Part shown: in pieces, positions 40,483 through 50,310 of the stretch
Numbering within the stretch: position 1 is the stretch's first letter
Layout: every line of letters begins with the position of its first letter
Position numbers and translations under genes: made by a program
Assembly (NCBI RefSeq): GCF_002019645.1
Contig: NZ_KV917374.1
Span: 219,148 to 283,147 of the forward strand
Origin: Litchfieldia alkalitelluris
GTDB lineage: Bacteria; Bacillota; Bacilli; Bacillales; Bacillaceae_L
Reading direction: 5' to 3'
DNA: 64,000 nucleotides
The notes under the pieces: model-generated
What the model saw: the letters and a program-made list of their open reading frames with translations, nothing else
Told to the model about the DNA's origin: nothing
Databases searched by the model: none

Positions 40483-40628
40483 ATCAGTAGGCTGTTAAAA
40501 AACACTCGGATTTTTTCGTTAGGTATCATTGTTTCATGATCATTACCAACAAGGTAAACCCAAACCTCACAACGACTAGCGCCTTGACTGCCAAGCATTT
40601 CGCATTAGCCTGAACTATTTTAATAGAA

Positions 40629-41630
40629 TTATACTACCTGACTATTACTTTGTTGCTTTTGTTCAATTTCTTCTACAAAGTCCGTTAATAATGTAACTAA
40701 ATCTTGCCTTGTGTTACATTCATTTACTTTATTACGTACTATTGCATTACCTCTGATTCCTTTAAGGTACCAAGCAGCATGCTTTCTCATTTCTCTTACT
40801 GCGATATGCTCACTTTTCAAATCAATTAAACGATCTAAATGTAAGATACAAACATCGATTTTTTCTTTCACACCAGGTTCAGGCATTAATTCCCCAGTTT
40901 CAAGAAATTTTACTGTTTGATATATCATCCATGGGTTTCCTAAAGCTGCACGACCTATCATCACGCCATCTACACCTGTTTCATCAAGCATACGCTTTGC
41001 ATCTTGTGGCGTTTGAACATCCCCGTTACCGATAACAGGAATTTTTACAGCTTGCTTTACTTCTTTAATGATATCCCAATTTGCATGTCCTTCATACATC
41101 TGAACACGCGTTCGACCATGAAGCGCAACAGCTTTTCCACCCGCTCGCTCTACTGCTTGTGCGTTTTGAATAGCAAAAATATGCTCCTCATCCCAGCCCA
41201 TTCTCATTTTTACAGTTACTGGTTTATCTACTGCATCTACGACAGCAGAAACCATTTCATAAATTTTATTTGGATCAAGTAACCACTTCGCACCGGCATC
41301 ACACTTTGTGATTTTCGGTACTGGGCAACCCATGTTAATATCGATGATATCAGCTGTTGTGTTTTTATCTACAAACTTTGCAGCTTCTACAAGCGTTTCT
41401 TTTTCGCCACCAAAAATCTGAAGGCTTAGTGGTTTTTCTTGTTCATCTATATAAAGCATTCCCATTGTTTTTGCGTTATTATAAAGAATCGCTTTGTCAC
41501 TTACCATTTCAGCACACACTAGACCTGCACCGAATTCTTTTACTGTTAGGCGGAATGCTGAGTTACATACACCTGCCATTGGCGCTAATACAACTTGGTT
41601 CTTCATTTGAATATCGCCGATTTTTAACAT
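40629..41630 (-). CDS. dusB: tRNA-dihydrouridine synthase DusB
   Basis: FMN-dependent reductase of uridines in the tRNA D loop, 333 aa. A TIM barrel with VVLAPMAGVCNSAFR at the start and the catalytic Cys102 in INMGCPVPKITK. The later VKMRMGWDEEH is also typical. It corresponds to B. subtilis YacF and is 18 nt after yazB in the folate operon's tail. Confidence 0.95.
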   Translation of the reverse strand: MLKIGDIQMKNQVVLAPMAGVCNSAFRLTVKEFGAGLVCAEMVSDKAILYNNAKTMGMLYIDEQEKPLSLQIFGGEKETLVEAAKFVDKNTTADIIDINMGCPVPKITKCDAGAKWLLDPNKIYEMVSAVVDAVDKPVTVKMRMGWDEEHIFAIQNAQAVERAGGKAVALHGRTRVQMYEGHANWDIIKEVKQAVKIPVIGNGDVQTPQDAKRMLDETGVDGVMIGRAALGNPWMIYQTVKFLETGELMPEPGVKEKIDVCILHLDRLIDLKSEHIAVREMRKHAAWYLKGIRGNAIVRNKVNECNTRQDLVTLLTDFVEEIEQKQQSNSQVV

Positions 41631-41648
41631 AGTAACCCCCCTTAAAGT

Positions 41649-41861
41649 TTAATCATTATTTTTTGGTGTTAACTCAGTTATTGGGATATTTAAAATGTCC
41701 GAAACCTCTTTGATAAAACTTTCACTTGGGACACGGTTGCCTCGCTCAACTTCACCCAAAATAGACACGGAAACACCTAGGTCCTTCGCAAAGCCTTCTT
41801 GAGTATAACCTTTTAGCTTTCGAAACGCCCTAATCCGTCTTCCCCACTTTTCCGCTTCCAT
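41649..41861 (-). CDS. yazB: small XRE-family helix-turn-helix protein YazB
   Basis: 70 aa, almost all a Cro/C1-type helix-turn-helix (GYTQEGFAKDLGVSVSILGE about 19-38, then VERGNRVPS). It is a candidate repressor, target unknown. The first 49 nt overlap the end of folK in another frame. The start is ATG at 41861. B. subtilis has the same gene here, so it belongs with the folate cluster. Confidence 0.9.
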   Translation of the reverse strand: MEAEKWGRRIRAFRKLKGYTQEGFAKDLGVSVSILGEVERGNRVPSESFIKEVSDILNIPITELTPKNND

Positions 41862-42337
41862 ATACGTACTCCTTCTCTGTCCGGTAAACCTTCTAAAATT
41901 AAAGATATTAGCATCTTTGTAGTTGGTAATTTTATATGTTGGTCAATCTCCATTAACGGCACAAGAACAAAAGAACGCTCATGCATCCGTGGATGGGGAA
42001 TAATTAATTTCTCTGTTTCAATATTTTCGTTATTAAATAACAAAATGTCAAGGTCTAATGTTCTAGGGCCCCATCTAATCCCCCTTTTTCTACCAAGATT
42101 ATTCTCTATCTTTTGTGTCTCAAGTAGTAATTCATGTGGACTTAACGGGGTATTAACTTTTATTACCATGTTTAAAAATGGTTCTTGATCAGTAAACCCA
42201 ATTGGATCAGTTTCATAAATTGATGAGGTTGCTGTCACTTCAATTTTTAAATGACAATCAAGCTGTTCAACCGCTTCCTTTATAAAGTTATAACGGTTAC
42301 CCATGTTCGACCCTATAGATAGATATGCCGTATTCAC
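41813..42337 (-). CDS. folK: 6-hydroxymethyl-7,8-dihydropterin pyrophosphokinase
   Basis: HPPK, 174 aa, activates the pterin before joining with p-aminobenzoate. Signatures are AYLSIGSNMGNR at the N terminus and WGPRTLDLDILLFN in the middle. The start is GTG at 42337 behind AAAGG-type sequence. It sits 3 nt after folB. The 3' end overlaps yazB by 49 nt. Confidence 0.97.
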   Translation of the reverse strand: MNTAYLSIGSNMGNRYNFIKEAVEQLDCHLKIEVTATSSIYETDPIGFTDQEPFLNMVIKVNTPLSPHELLLETQKIENNLGRKRGIRWGPRTLDLDILLFNNENIETEKLIIPHPRMHERSFVLVPLMEIDQHIKLPTTKMLISLILEGLPDREGVRIWKRKSGEDGLGRFES

Positions 42338-42340
42338 CCT

Positions 42341-42703
42341 TTATCTTCCCCTCTTTATTTCCACCGCCACTGAATGATAGTGACCATGTATCGGAGGGTT
42401 TGGTTTTATGAGTTTTACATGACAAGTAACTACAGCCGGAAAAGAATCTAAAATCACTGCAGCGATTTTTTCAGCAACAGCTTCTATTAGTTTATAAGGC
42501 TCGCCTTCAACTATATCCTTACAGCGTTCATATAGTTCTGCATAATTAATTGTATATGTTAAATCATCCGTCTTACCGGCTGCCGATAGATCCGTTTCAA
42601 CAATTAAATCAACAAAAAAACGTTGACCTAAGACCGTTTCTTCTGGCAACACGCCATGATATCCATAAAACTCCATTTGATTTACAATTATTTTATCAAT
42701 CAT
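42341..42703 (-). CDS. folB: 7,8-dihydroneopterin aldolase
   Basis: 120 aa. Splits dihydroneopterin to hydroxymethyl-dihydropterin and glycolaldehyde. Family motifs are FYGYHGVLPEE and TINYAELYERCKDIVEG. I begin at ATG 42703 behind GGTGGAG, which matches the length of the B. subtilis protein. It overlaps the end of sul by 8 nt. Confidence 0.96.
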   Translation of the reverse strand: MIDKIIVNQMEFYGYHGVLPEETVLGQRFFVDLIVETDLSAAGKTDDLTYTINYAELYERCKDIVEGEPYKLIEAVAEKIAAVILDSFPAVVTCHVKLIKPNPPIHGHYHSVAVEIKRGR

Positions 42704-43547
42704 TTTCTCCACCTTTACCTTCAAGCACATCCATCATTTGTGCAATCCGTTTATTTAATCTGACATTATGAACTCTTACAAATGAACACCCCTTTTGTAT
42801 TCCAAGGGCAGTCGTTGCGCCAGTCCCCTCATCTCTTTGCGCTGGAGGCAAGTCAAGGACATGGCCAATAAAGGTTTTTCTTGAGGTACCTAATAGAACG
42901 GGGTATCCCAGATGGTTAAACTGCTCTAAATTTCTCAGAACCTCTAAGTTGTCCTGAAAATCTTTCGCAAAGCCAATACCAGGATCAAGAATGATCTTAT
43001 CATCTTTCACCCCTGCACTTTTGACAATATTAATGCTTTCATTCAAGTCATCTATCATATCATTAATCAAATGCTTATAGTTTTTATTTGACCGGTTATG
43101 CATAAGGATAATTGGTACATTATAATCAGCTGCTACTTGAGCCATTTTAGGATCTGCTTTTGCTCCCCATACATCATTAATAATATGGGCACCAGCTTCG
43201 ATTGCCTGTCTGGCTACTTCTGCTTTATATGTATCAATTGATATCGGGACGTTAATAGAAGAGGTAATCGTCTTAATGACAGGAACCACACGTTTAAGTT
43301 CATCTTCCTGGCTTACTTTTTCAGACCCTGGACGAGTTGATTCTCCTCCAATGTCTATCAAATCGGCACCCTCTGCAACCATCTCTCTTGCGTGCTCTAA
43401 TGCTAGATCAAGATGATTGAATTTGCCACCATCAGAGAAGGAATCAGGCGTCATATTTAAGATTCCCATAATAAAGGTTTTCTCAGCATATGTAAGTTGA
43501 AACGGACCACATTCAAGTTGAGGATATTTAAGGTTGATCATACTCAC
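42696..43547 (-). CDS. sul: dihydropteroate synthase
   Basis: 283 aa. Joins p-aminobenzoate to the pterin diphosphate; sulfonamides compete here. The TIM barrel has MGILNMTPDSFSDGG (about 27-41) and LIDIGGESTRPGSE (about 62-75). Start is GTG at 43547, with an ATG two codons later as alternative. It begins 2 nt after pabC. No sign of sulfonamide-resistance insertions in the visible loops. Confidence 0.97.
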   Translation of the reverse strand: MSMINLKYPQLECGPFQLTYAEKTFIMGILNMTPDSFSDGGKFNHLDLALEHAREMVAEGADLIDIGGESTRPGSEKVSQEDELKRVVPVIKTITSSINVPISIDTYKAEVARQAIEAGAHIINDVWGAKADPKMAQVAADYNVPIILMHNRSNKNYKHLINDMIDDLNESINIVKSAGVKDDKIILDPGIGFAKDFQDNLEVLRNLEQFNHLGYPVLLGTSRKTFIGHVLDLPPAQRDEGTGATTALGIQKGCSFVRVHNVRLNKRIAQMMDVLEGKGGEND

Positions 43548-43549
43548 TA

Positions 43550-44416
43550 TTAAATCATTCCTTCTTTTAATTCTTTTCTGCTGAAGAGTTTATGACTATG
43601 ACTTTTGTAGATGTTCATAAGCTTTGAAGTGAAAACACCTCTAGTTCCAGGAAATTCATGATCATTCAAACAAGAAATGGGAACGATTTCTTGAACTGAA
43701 TTGGTGATAAAGATTTCATCACACCCCTGCAATTCATCTACTGTAAACTCCCCCTCATAAAGAGGATAACCTAAGAGTCTTATCACATCTATTAAGTATG
43801 CTCTTGTAATTCCACTTAATATTCCTGTGCTTAAAGCCGGAGTAAAAAAACACTCATCTTTAAACCAAAAGAGATTTGAAGTGATACCTTCAGCAACTTT
43901 TCCATCTCTTGTTAAAAATATCCCTTCCTTGTTCGGGTCGTTACCAAGTTCTCTTTTAGCATAGATATTATTTAAGAAATGATGTGATTTCAACCGAAAT
44001 GATCCCTCTGGAGTGTTACGGGTAGTATCGAGGATGATCGCCTGTTTTTGTGCTTGAAATGAAGGAAGTGGTTTAACAAAAACGATAATGGTCGGATTAT
44101 GGTATTCCTCTGTTTGTAAACCAATTTCCCCATGTCCGGCAGAAACGTTAATTCGGACATAGGCATCTTGTAAACCATTAGAACTTAACGTTCTATGTAA
44201 AATATCAAGTATCGATTCTTTCGTTAGTTCAAAATGAATGTTTAATTCCTTCAAACCTGATGTTAATCGACTAAGGTGATCATCCAATAAAAAAGGATGA
44301 TTACCGTATACTCTCAGCGTTTCAAAAACCCCTAGACCATAGATGTACCCATGGTCAAAGGGGGAAATTTTTGCATCTTCTTGTCTTACGATTTCGCCAT
44401 TTATATAGATGAACAT
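43550..44416 (-). CDS. pabC: 4-amino-4-deoxychorismate lyase
   Basis: PLP enzyme of the aminotransferase class IV fold, 288 aa. It releases p-aminobenzoate and pyruvate. The likely PLP lysine is Lys143 (RLKSHHFLNNIYA), and the phosphate site is EGITSNLFW. The start ATG shares one base with the pabA stop. The neighbours confirm it is ADC lyase rather than a D-amino-acid transaminase. Confidence 0.95.
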   Translation of the reverse strand: MFIYINGEIVRQEDAKISPFDHGYIYGLGVFETLRVYGNHPFLLDDHLSRLTSGLKELNIHFELTKESILDILHRTLSSNGLQDAYVRINVSAGHGEIGLQTEEYHNPTIIVFVKPLPSFQAQKQAIILDTTRNTPEGSFRLKSHHFLNNIYAKRELGNDPNKEGIFLTRDGKVAEGITSNLFWFKDECFFTPALSTGILSGITRAYLIDVIRLLGYPLYEGEFTVDELQGCDEIFITNSVQEIVPISCLNDHEFPGTRGVFTSKLMNIYKSHSHKLFSRKELKEGMI

Positions 44417-45000
44417 TAATTCTGCTCAATCCTTTTATATTTCGTAATAAAATTTTGAAGCATTTCCTTACCGAAGGAAGTCATAATGGATTCCGGATGG
44501 AACTGAACACCTTCAATTGGCAGTGTTTTATGTCTAAGAGCCATAATTTCCTGTTCATCCGTCCATGCTGTCACTTCTAAGCACTCCGGTAGAGTCTCTT
44601 TTTTAACAATTAATGAATGGTATCTAGTCGCAGTTAGCGGATTTTCTAATCCTTCAAAGATTGATTCATTATTATGATGGATTTGTGATGTTTTACCATG
44701 CATTAATCGATCTGCACGGACTACATCACCACCAAATACTTGCCCGATGGATTGATGGCCTAAACAAACACCAAAAATCGGAATTTTTCCAGCAAAGTAT
44801 TCAATCGCCTCTAAACTTATACCCGCTTCATTTGGACTACAAGGACCAGGAGAAATCATCAAAAACTCTGGATTTAACTCTTCTATTTCTTTAACTGATA
44901 TTTCATCATTTCTCTTAACTACCAATTCTTGTCCAAGCTCACCTAAATATTGTACTAAATTAAATGTAAAAGAATCATAGTTATCAATCATTAAAATCAT
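44416..45000 (-). CDS. pabA: glutamine amidotransferase subunit (PabA/TrpG)
   Basis: 194 aa. Supplies ammonia from glutamine to PabB. The triad is visible: Cys79 in [11 protein letters not shown], and His and Glu in [11 protein letters not shown]. In B. subtilis this subunit also serves anthranilate synthase. No trp genes are in view, so the same dual role is possible but unproven. 25 nt after pabB. Confidence 0.96.
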   Translation of the reverse strand: MILMIDNYDSFTFNLVQYLGELGQELVVKRNDEISVKEIEELNPEFLMISPGPCSPNEAGISLEAIEYFAGKIPIFGVCLGHQSIGQVFGGDVVRADRLMHGKTSQIHHNNESIFEGLENPLTATRYHSLIVKKETLPECLEVTAWTDEQEIMALRHKTLPIEGVQFHPESIMTSFGKEMLQNFITKYKRIEQN

Positions 45001-45025
45001 CTAACTCACCTCATGCTCATTTTTT

Positions 45026-46441
45026 CTAACGCTCAGCTTCACTCAATTCCTTTGCCTTCCATAATGCCATGGCCTTTTTTAATGATTCCTTATATTCATG
45101 CTTCGGATTGGAATCTATGACAATTCCTGCGCCCGCTTGCACATGAGCCATACCATCCTTTGCCACCATTGTACGGATAGCGATATTAAATTCCATTTCG
45201 CCAGAAAAACTAATCCAGCCTATAGAACCAGTATAAACCCCTCTTCGCACAGTCTCAAGTTCTTCAATAATTTCCATCGTTCGAACCTTTGGTGCTCCAG
45301 TAATCGTACCGCCTGGAAATGTTGCTCGTAAGACGTCAAATTCATCTTTTCCGCTGGAAAGGATACCTCTAACATTTGAGACAATATGCATCACATGTGA
45401 ATACCTTTCAATAACCATAAATTCATCGACTTCGACAGTACCATATTCACATACTCGTCCTAGGTCGTTCCGTTCTAAATCAACAAGCATCACATGTTCA
45501 GCTCGCTCTTTTTCATTTTCTATTAATTCATTCGCTAATGCAATATCTTCTTCTTCATTTCTTCCTCTAGACCTTGTCCCTGCAATAGGTCTTGTACTTA
45601 CCTCTTGTCCCTTTTTCTTTACCAAAAGCTCAGGTGAGCCACTAACAAGTTGGAATTCAGGGAACTGAGCATAAGACATGTATGGAGAAGGATTAACACT
45701 TCTGAGCATTTCATAAATATAAAATGGATGCGAATGTAATGGCTGTGATTGCCTTACAGATAGATTAACCTGGAAAATGTCCCCAGCAGAGATATAATTT
45801 TGAATCTTTGTCACCGCATCCTTAAATTCACTTTCTGTTAAGGAAACCTGATATGATAATCCCTGTGATGGATTTTGGTATGAATATTGCCATTCCTGAT
45901 CGTCCAGGGTCGTCCAGAGTTTCTCTAAGAAATCCAATTTATCTTCAGCCGATTTTAGCTCATCTTGCTTATAATGGGTAATTAACCATAATACCTCTTC
46001 ATGATGATCAAAAACAAACACGTCATCAAAAACCATAAAATAAAGATCGGGTGTTTCTAAATCATCCTTGGCTTCTGTTGGTAGCTTCTCGATATACCTT
46101 GCATAGTCATAACTGACAAACCCTATCGCTCCACCTTGAAAATCTGGAAAATTCGGATTCTGAACAGTCTTGTATTGACTCATCCACTCTTTCATAAGCT
46201 CTAGCGGATCTCCATTTCTGAGCATTTGGTTACCAGTTTGAAAATCCGTAATTAAAAGTTCGTGATTTTTCCCTTTTAATAACGCAAAAGGTTTTAATCC
46301 AATAATGCTATACCTTCCACCACGTCCACTTTCTAAAAGTATGTGGTAAGGCTCTAGTTTAGATAAATTTTTATATTGTTTGAACCAATCGTTTTGCTTA
46401 TATGGTAATTTTTTTGCTAAAGGAATCCTAAGATGTTGCAC
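45026..46441 (-). CDS. pabB: aminodeoxychorismate synthase component I
   Basis: 471 aa. Aminates chorismate with ammonia from PabA. Chorismate-binding motifs are STRPIAGTRSRG, LVDLERNDLGRVC and FPGGTITGAPK. The first has Ala where E. coli PabB has a nucleophilic Lys (PIKGT), so it resembles anthranilate synthase in that residue. The folate cluster supports PabB. Start is GTG at 46441 behind AAGGAGAG. Confidence 0.94.
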   Translation of the reverse strand: MQHLRIPLAKKLPYKQNDWFKQYKNLSKLEPYHILLESGRGGRYSIIGLKPFALLKGKNHELLITDFQTGNQMLRNGDPLELMKEWMSQYKTVQNPNFPDFQGGAIGFVSYDYARYIEKLPTEAKDDLETPDLYFMVFDDVFVFDHHEEVLWLITHYKQDELKSAEDKLDFLEKLWTTLDDQEWQYSYQNPSQGLSYQVSLTESEFKDAVTKIQNYISAGDIFQVNLSVRQSQPLHSHPFYIYEMLRSVNPSPYMSYAQFPEFQLVSGSPELLVKKKGQEVSTRPIAGTRSRGRNEEEDIALANELIENEKERAEHVMLVDLERNDLGRVCEYGTVEVDEFMVIERYSHVMHIVSNVRGILSSGKDEFDVLRATFPGGTITGAPKVRTMEIIEELETVRRGVYTGSIGWISFSGEMEFNIAIRTMVAKDGMAHVQAGAGIVIDSNPKHEYKESLKKAMALWKAKELSEAER

Positions 46442-46849
46442 TACTTCACTCTCCTTGCACTCTCATAATGACATTGTACATGATTCTTTATTTATGTTCA
46501 CCATTTTGAAAGAAAAGGAGTTATTAATCTTTAATAAAGGCTTTTTTTAAAATCATTGTTGCTTTTGAAAATGCTATAAAAATCACTATGAACTAGGTGG
46601 AGTGGCTTCTTTCTTCTGAAATTAGACCAATATACTGTAAATAACGGCTTCCGTTAACGGGGAGATGCAATACAATCTACAAATGGATTAGCAGAATCTT
46701 TTAGCGTAGCGATTTTGGCCTCTTTGTTTTCTTTTAATTATTGATTTATGGGATTAAACCTTAGAATTGGCATACTTTTAGCTTGCCAATTTATCCGATG
46801 CATAATAATTATAATTCAGCGCCCAATTTCTCTGCTAAATTGACTTTGG

Positions 46850-47100
46850 AAAAGAGGTAAATCGCCGGAATCATTAATCCAGTGACCAGAGATACTATAA
46901 TAAGGGGATATTTTTCCTTTAAACTGCAGAGTATTGCTTGGTTAGGGGTAATTAAGGGGAAGTTTTCCCTTTAACCAAAACACAATCACCCCATTTTCAT
47001 GTTTTTCAAGTAGATAACGGGAAATTTTACCTCTATCATAACTATTTTCAGTCATTTTTCCTAATTAAGGGAAGTTTCTCCCCTTAATTTATCAGCTCAT
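46850..47100. repeat. short CGGAA...TTCC-type repeat array 2
   Basis: Units AAGGGGATATTTTTCCTTTA (46902), AAGGGGAAGTTTTCCCTTTA (46949), ACGGGAAATTTTACCTCTAT (47018) and AAGGGAAGTTTCTCCCCTTA (47066) recur about every 50-70 nt. Each is nearly palindromic. They resemble the array at 26385-26585. The rest of the 964-nt cysK-pabB gap is AT-rich with no gene I can support. Confidence 0.6.
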
Positions 47101-47354
47101 GCTGCTAATTCACTAATCTAGGTACGAAGAGATTCCGCTTTTTTAAAGCCGGGTGGGACCATGAATTAAGAATCACTTATTGAACGAACGGTGCTATGTT
47201 ATAAGTAAAAAACCTCGGTAATTTCAGGTGCTAATAGGGTTGGGTAAATATATCCCTGTTTTCCTTGTTAAATCCTATCTTCTCCCCCCACATAAGAACC
47301 CGTTATACTGTAAATGGTGTTTTTTTCAGTTTAAAACTATATTAAACGTTATTA

Positions 47355-47391
47355 ATAGCCCCTTACTTAATAGTAAGGGGCTTTAAATAGG
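47355..47391 (-). terminator. hairpin after cysK
   Basis: AGCCCCTTACT / AGTAAGGGGCT forms an 11-bp stem beginning 15 nt past the cysK stop. The T-run is short on either strand, so termination strength is uncertain. Confidence 0.6.
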
Positions 47392-47405
47392 ACGTTGATT
47401 ATTTA

Positions 47406-48335
47406 TTATTCTTGTTCAAATTGATAAAGCGGAGTACTTAAATAGCGCTCACCATTACTTGGAATGATTGCTAATACCTTCTTCCCTTTACCAAGTTCTT
47501 TTGCTACTTTTAACGCAGCGCAGATTGCTGCTCCTGAAGATATACCACCTAGAAGACCTTCTTCTCTAGCAGCACGACGAGCATATTCAAATGCTTCTTC
47601 ATTTTTCACAGTAATAATTTCATCATATACTTTTGTATCAAGAATATCTGGTACAAAACCTGCACCAATCCCTTGAATTTTATGTGGACCTGGCTTACCA
47701 CCAGATAAGACTGGAGAATCAGCTGGCTCAACTGCAACAATTTTCACGCCAGGGAAATTTTCTTTAATCACTTGCCCTGCACCTGTAATTGTTCCGCCCG
47801 TTCCGATCCCAGAAATAAATGCATCAAGACCATCGCTCATTTGCTCAACAATTTCTTTACCAGTTGTATTACGATGAATTTCAGGGTTCGCTTCGTTTTT
47901 GAACTGTTGTGGCATAAAATAGCCATGTTCCTTCGCAAGCTCTTCAGCCTTGCGAATTGCACCACCCATACCTTCTGGTCCAGGTGTTAATACTAGCTCA
48001 GCACCATAAGCACGTAACAGGTTGCGTCTTTCCATACTCATCGTTTCAGGCATAACTAAGATTGCCTTGATTCCTTTGGCTGCCGCAACCATCGCTAGAC
48101 CAATACCAGTGTTTCCGCTAGTTGGCTCTACAAGAGTATCTCCCTCTTTTAGTTTACCTTCTTTTTCTGCAGCTTCAATCATTGCAAGCGCAATACGGTC
48201 TTTTACACTACTTCCAGGATTCATAAACTCTAATTTCAAATAAACATCTGCGCTATCAGCATCAACAAGTCTATTAAGCTTAACGATTGGTGTCTGTCCT
48301 ACTAACTCATGAATTGAATTTGCTACACGTACCAT
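47406..48335 (-). CDS. cysK: cysteine synthase A (O-acetylserine sulfhydrylase)
   Basis: 309 aa. PLP enzyme turning O-acetylserine and sulfide into cysteine. PLP Lys45 is in NPGSSVKDR and the substrate loop is PTSGNTG. The start is ATG 48335 (MVRVANS) 5 nt after GAGGTGG; the GTG at 48344 is part of that site. In B. subtilis CysK also modulates the CymR repressor. Its partner cysE is in this window but distant. Confidence 0.97.
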   Translation of the reverse strand: MVRVANSIHELVGQTPIVKLNRLVDADSADVYLKLEFMNPGSSVKDRIALAMIEAAEKEGKLKEGDTLVEPTSGNTGIGLAMVAAAKGIKAILVMPETMSMERRNLLRAYGAELVLTPGPEGMGGAIRKAEELAKEHGYFMPQQFKNEANPEIHRNTTGKEIVEQMSDGLDAFISGIGTGGTITGAGQVIKENFPGVKIVAVEPADSPVLSGGKPGPHKIQGIGAGFVPDILDTKVYDEIITVKNEEAFEYARRAAREEGLLGGISSGAAICAALKVAKELGKGKKVLAIIPSNGERYLSTPLYQFEQE

Positions 48336-48380
48336 TTCATCCACCTCTTAATCCCTAGTATTTTTATTGGTTTTGTATAC

Positions 48381-48409
48381 AATTTACCAATTGATATCAA
48401 AATTGTCAA
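48381..48409 (-). promoter_or_regulatory. probable sigma-A promoter for cysK
   Basis: Minus strand TTGACA (48409-48404), 17-nt spacer, TAAATT (48386-48381). I see no S-box or T-box in the short leader. Confidence 0.6.
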
Positions 48410-48427
48410 TCATTTTAACTTAGTTTA

Positions 48428-49333
48428 TTAATTTTTTCCGTAAAACCACGATACATCAGCTTCTTCCCAAAATGGCTGGATAGATAAGGAACCTTGGACT
48501 TGATCAATGGCAATTTGTCTCTTTATTTGATCCTTTACTTGTTCAAATGTATAAGATACTCCATTAATCGTTTCGTGAACCACAATTACAGCATATCCAT
48601 CTGTCACTTTTAGTGGCTGACTCCATTCGTTTGGTTTCAATTCACTAGCTGTTTCAATATACGATGAAGGAATATATCCACTTTCTAGTGATACAAAACC
48701 AAGTTCTCCGCCTTGATTTGCCGAGAACTCATCAATTGACTTTTCCATGGCTAGCGCAGTAAAGCTAGAGCCATTATTTAATTCTTGGATCACCTGATTT
48801 GCTTCATCGAGAGTATTTACGACAATATGAGATAAATGGTATGTAGTTGGAATATCATAGAGTTCTTTATTTTTATCATAAAATTGCTGCATCTCTTCTT
48901 CAGAAATGACTGCGTCTTTTGTTACCAATTCCTCTAGGAGTAAACTCATCTCAATCTGCTCTCTCCATTGCTCATCATTAATCTTTTCATGATCAAGTGG
49001 GTTATACATTGTTTTTATCATCGTTACTTCTCGGTCAATTACTTCAGATGAGATCTTAATATTATACTTTTCTGCCATCAGTTTTATAACCGTCTCATCA
49101 ATTAAGTCCTCTAGTGTTTCTTTTCCATAGCGTTCTTCCAGTTCTGTAATCCATTGTTGCCTTGTGATAACAGTGTTACCTATACTAGCAACAGATTCCT
49201 CTGCAGTACTATCGATCATTACATTGCTAGATACCTCTTTAGTTCTGGTGTTTTCATTAACAAAGAAAGCAATAGTAAAACAATTCATTAAAGCCAATGT
49301 AACAATGATTCCCCACAATGTTTTTGTATTCAC
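48428..49333 (-). CDS. yacD: PpiC-type peptidyl-prolyl isomerase, membrane-anchored (YacD)
   Basis: 301 aa. One N-terminal hydrophobic helix (about 7-25), then a SurA-like helical region and a parvulin domain (about 160-255: LSHIVVNTLDEA, GGELGFVSLESGYIPSSY). It is a PrsA/SurA-type foldase candidate outside the membrane. The LMNC near the helix end is a poor lipobox, so I favour an uncleaved anchor over a lipoprotein. Start is GTG at 49333. Substrates unknown. Confidence 0.88.
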   Translation of the reverse strand: MNTKTLWGIIVTLALMNCFTIAFFVNENTRTKEVSSNVMIDSTAEESVASIGNTVITRQQWITELEERYGKETLEDLIDETVIKLMAEKYNIKISSEVIDREVTMIKTMYNPLDHEKINDEQWREQIEMSLLLEELVTKDAVISEEEMQQFYDKNKELYDIPTTYHLSHIVVNTLDEANQVIQELNNGSSFTALAMEKSIDEFSANQGGELGFVSLESGYIPSSYIETASELKPNEWSQPLKVTDGYAVIVVHETINGVSYTFEQVKDQIKRQIAIDQVQGSLSIQPFWEEADVSWFYGKN

Positions 49334-49381
49334 TTTTCCCTCTCCCCACCATCTTCTGTAAAAACAAAATACTAAGATTGT

Positions 49382-50263
49382 CTAATGCTTTGCTTGATCC
49401 TTTAATTGAGTTAAGTCATCTTTTGTAAAATGATACGTTTCATTACAAAAGTGACATTCTGCATCAGCTTTACCATCTTCATCAATCATCTCTTGGATTT
49501 CTTGTTCCCCTAAACTGATAATAGCGTTTTCGAGTCGTTCACGTGAGCAAGGACAATTAAAAGAAACATCCATACGGTCTAAAATCTTTACATTTTCTTC
49601 ACCTAAAATCTCGTACAATATATCCTCAGGTGATAATCCATTTTGTATAAGTGTTGAAATAGGTGAAATATTATTTAATCTTGTTTCAATTTCAGTAATT
49701 GTTTCTTCATCCGTTCCCGGAAGTAATTGCACAAGAAAACCACCAGCAGCTAGGATCGAATAGTCTGGATTAACTAATACTCCCACTCCAACTGATGAGG
49801 GAACTTGTTCTGAAGAAACGAGATAATACGTGAAGTCTTCACCCAGTTCTCCTGAGACAATTGGGACTTGTCCAGAGAATTGGTCTCTCATTCCTAGGTC
49901 TTTAACAACTGTTAAGGTACCCTCGGTGCCAACAGCTCTTCTTACATCAAGCTTACCAAATTGATTTAAGTCGAAATGGGTTTGCGGATTTGTTACATAT
50001 CCTCGAACCTCCCCCTTAGCATTACTATCAACTAAAATAACACCGATTGGGCCTCTGCCTTCAATTTTTATGGTTGTTTTTTCTTCTCCTTTAAGAGCAG
50101 CACCGAGCATCACTCCAGCAGTCATAGCTCTACCTAGTGCAGCTGATGCAGTTGGCCATGTCTGATGTCTAACTTGAGCCTCTGAAACAGTGTCAGTTGT
50201 ACGCAATGCATAGGCTCTAACCTGACCTCCAAATGCAAGTGCTTTAATTAAATAATCTGACAT
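49382..50263 (-). CDS. hslO: redox-regulated chaperone Hsp33
   Basis: 293 aa. A holdase turned on by oxidative unfolding. The four zinc-binding cysteines are present as CPC (237, 239) and CHFC (270, 273). The length matches the family. It lies 47 nt after coaX in the usual Bacillus order. Confidence 0.97.
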   Translation of the reverse strand: MSDYLIKALAFGGQVRAYALRTTDTVSEAQVRHQTWPTASAALGRAMTAGVMLGAALKGEEKTTIKIEGRGPIGVILVDSNAKGEVRGYVTNPQTHFDLNQFGKLDVRRAVGTEGTLTVVKDLGMRDQFSGQVPIVSGELGEDFTYYLVSSEQVPSSVGVGVLVNPDYSILAAGGFLVQLLPGTDEETITEIETRLNNISPISTLIQNGLSPEDILYEILGEENVKILDRMDVSFNCPCSRERLENAIISLGEQEIQEMIDEDGKADAECHFCNETYHFTKDDLTQLKDQAKH

Positions 50264-50310
50264 ATTATACCCCTTTCAAATCTAGTTGATTTTCTTTGTT
50301 AAAAACACAT

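Noticed and set aside
48345..48427. S-box or T-box control of cysK.
   Set aside because: The leader is too short (about 45 nt) for either; only a promoter-like sequence is present.
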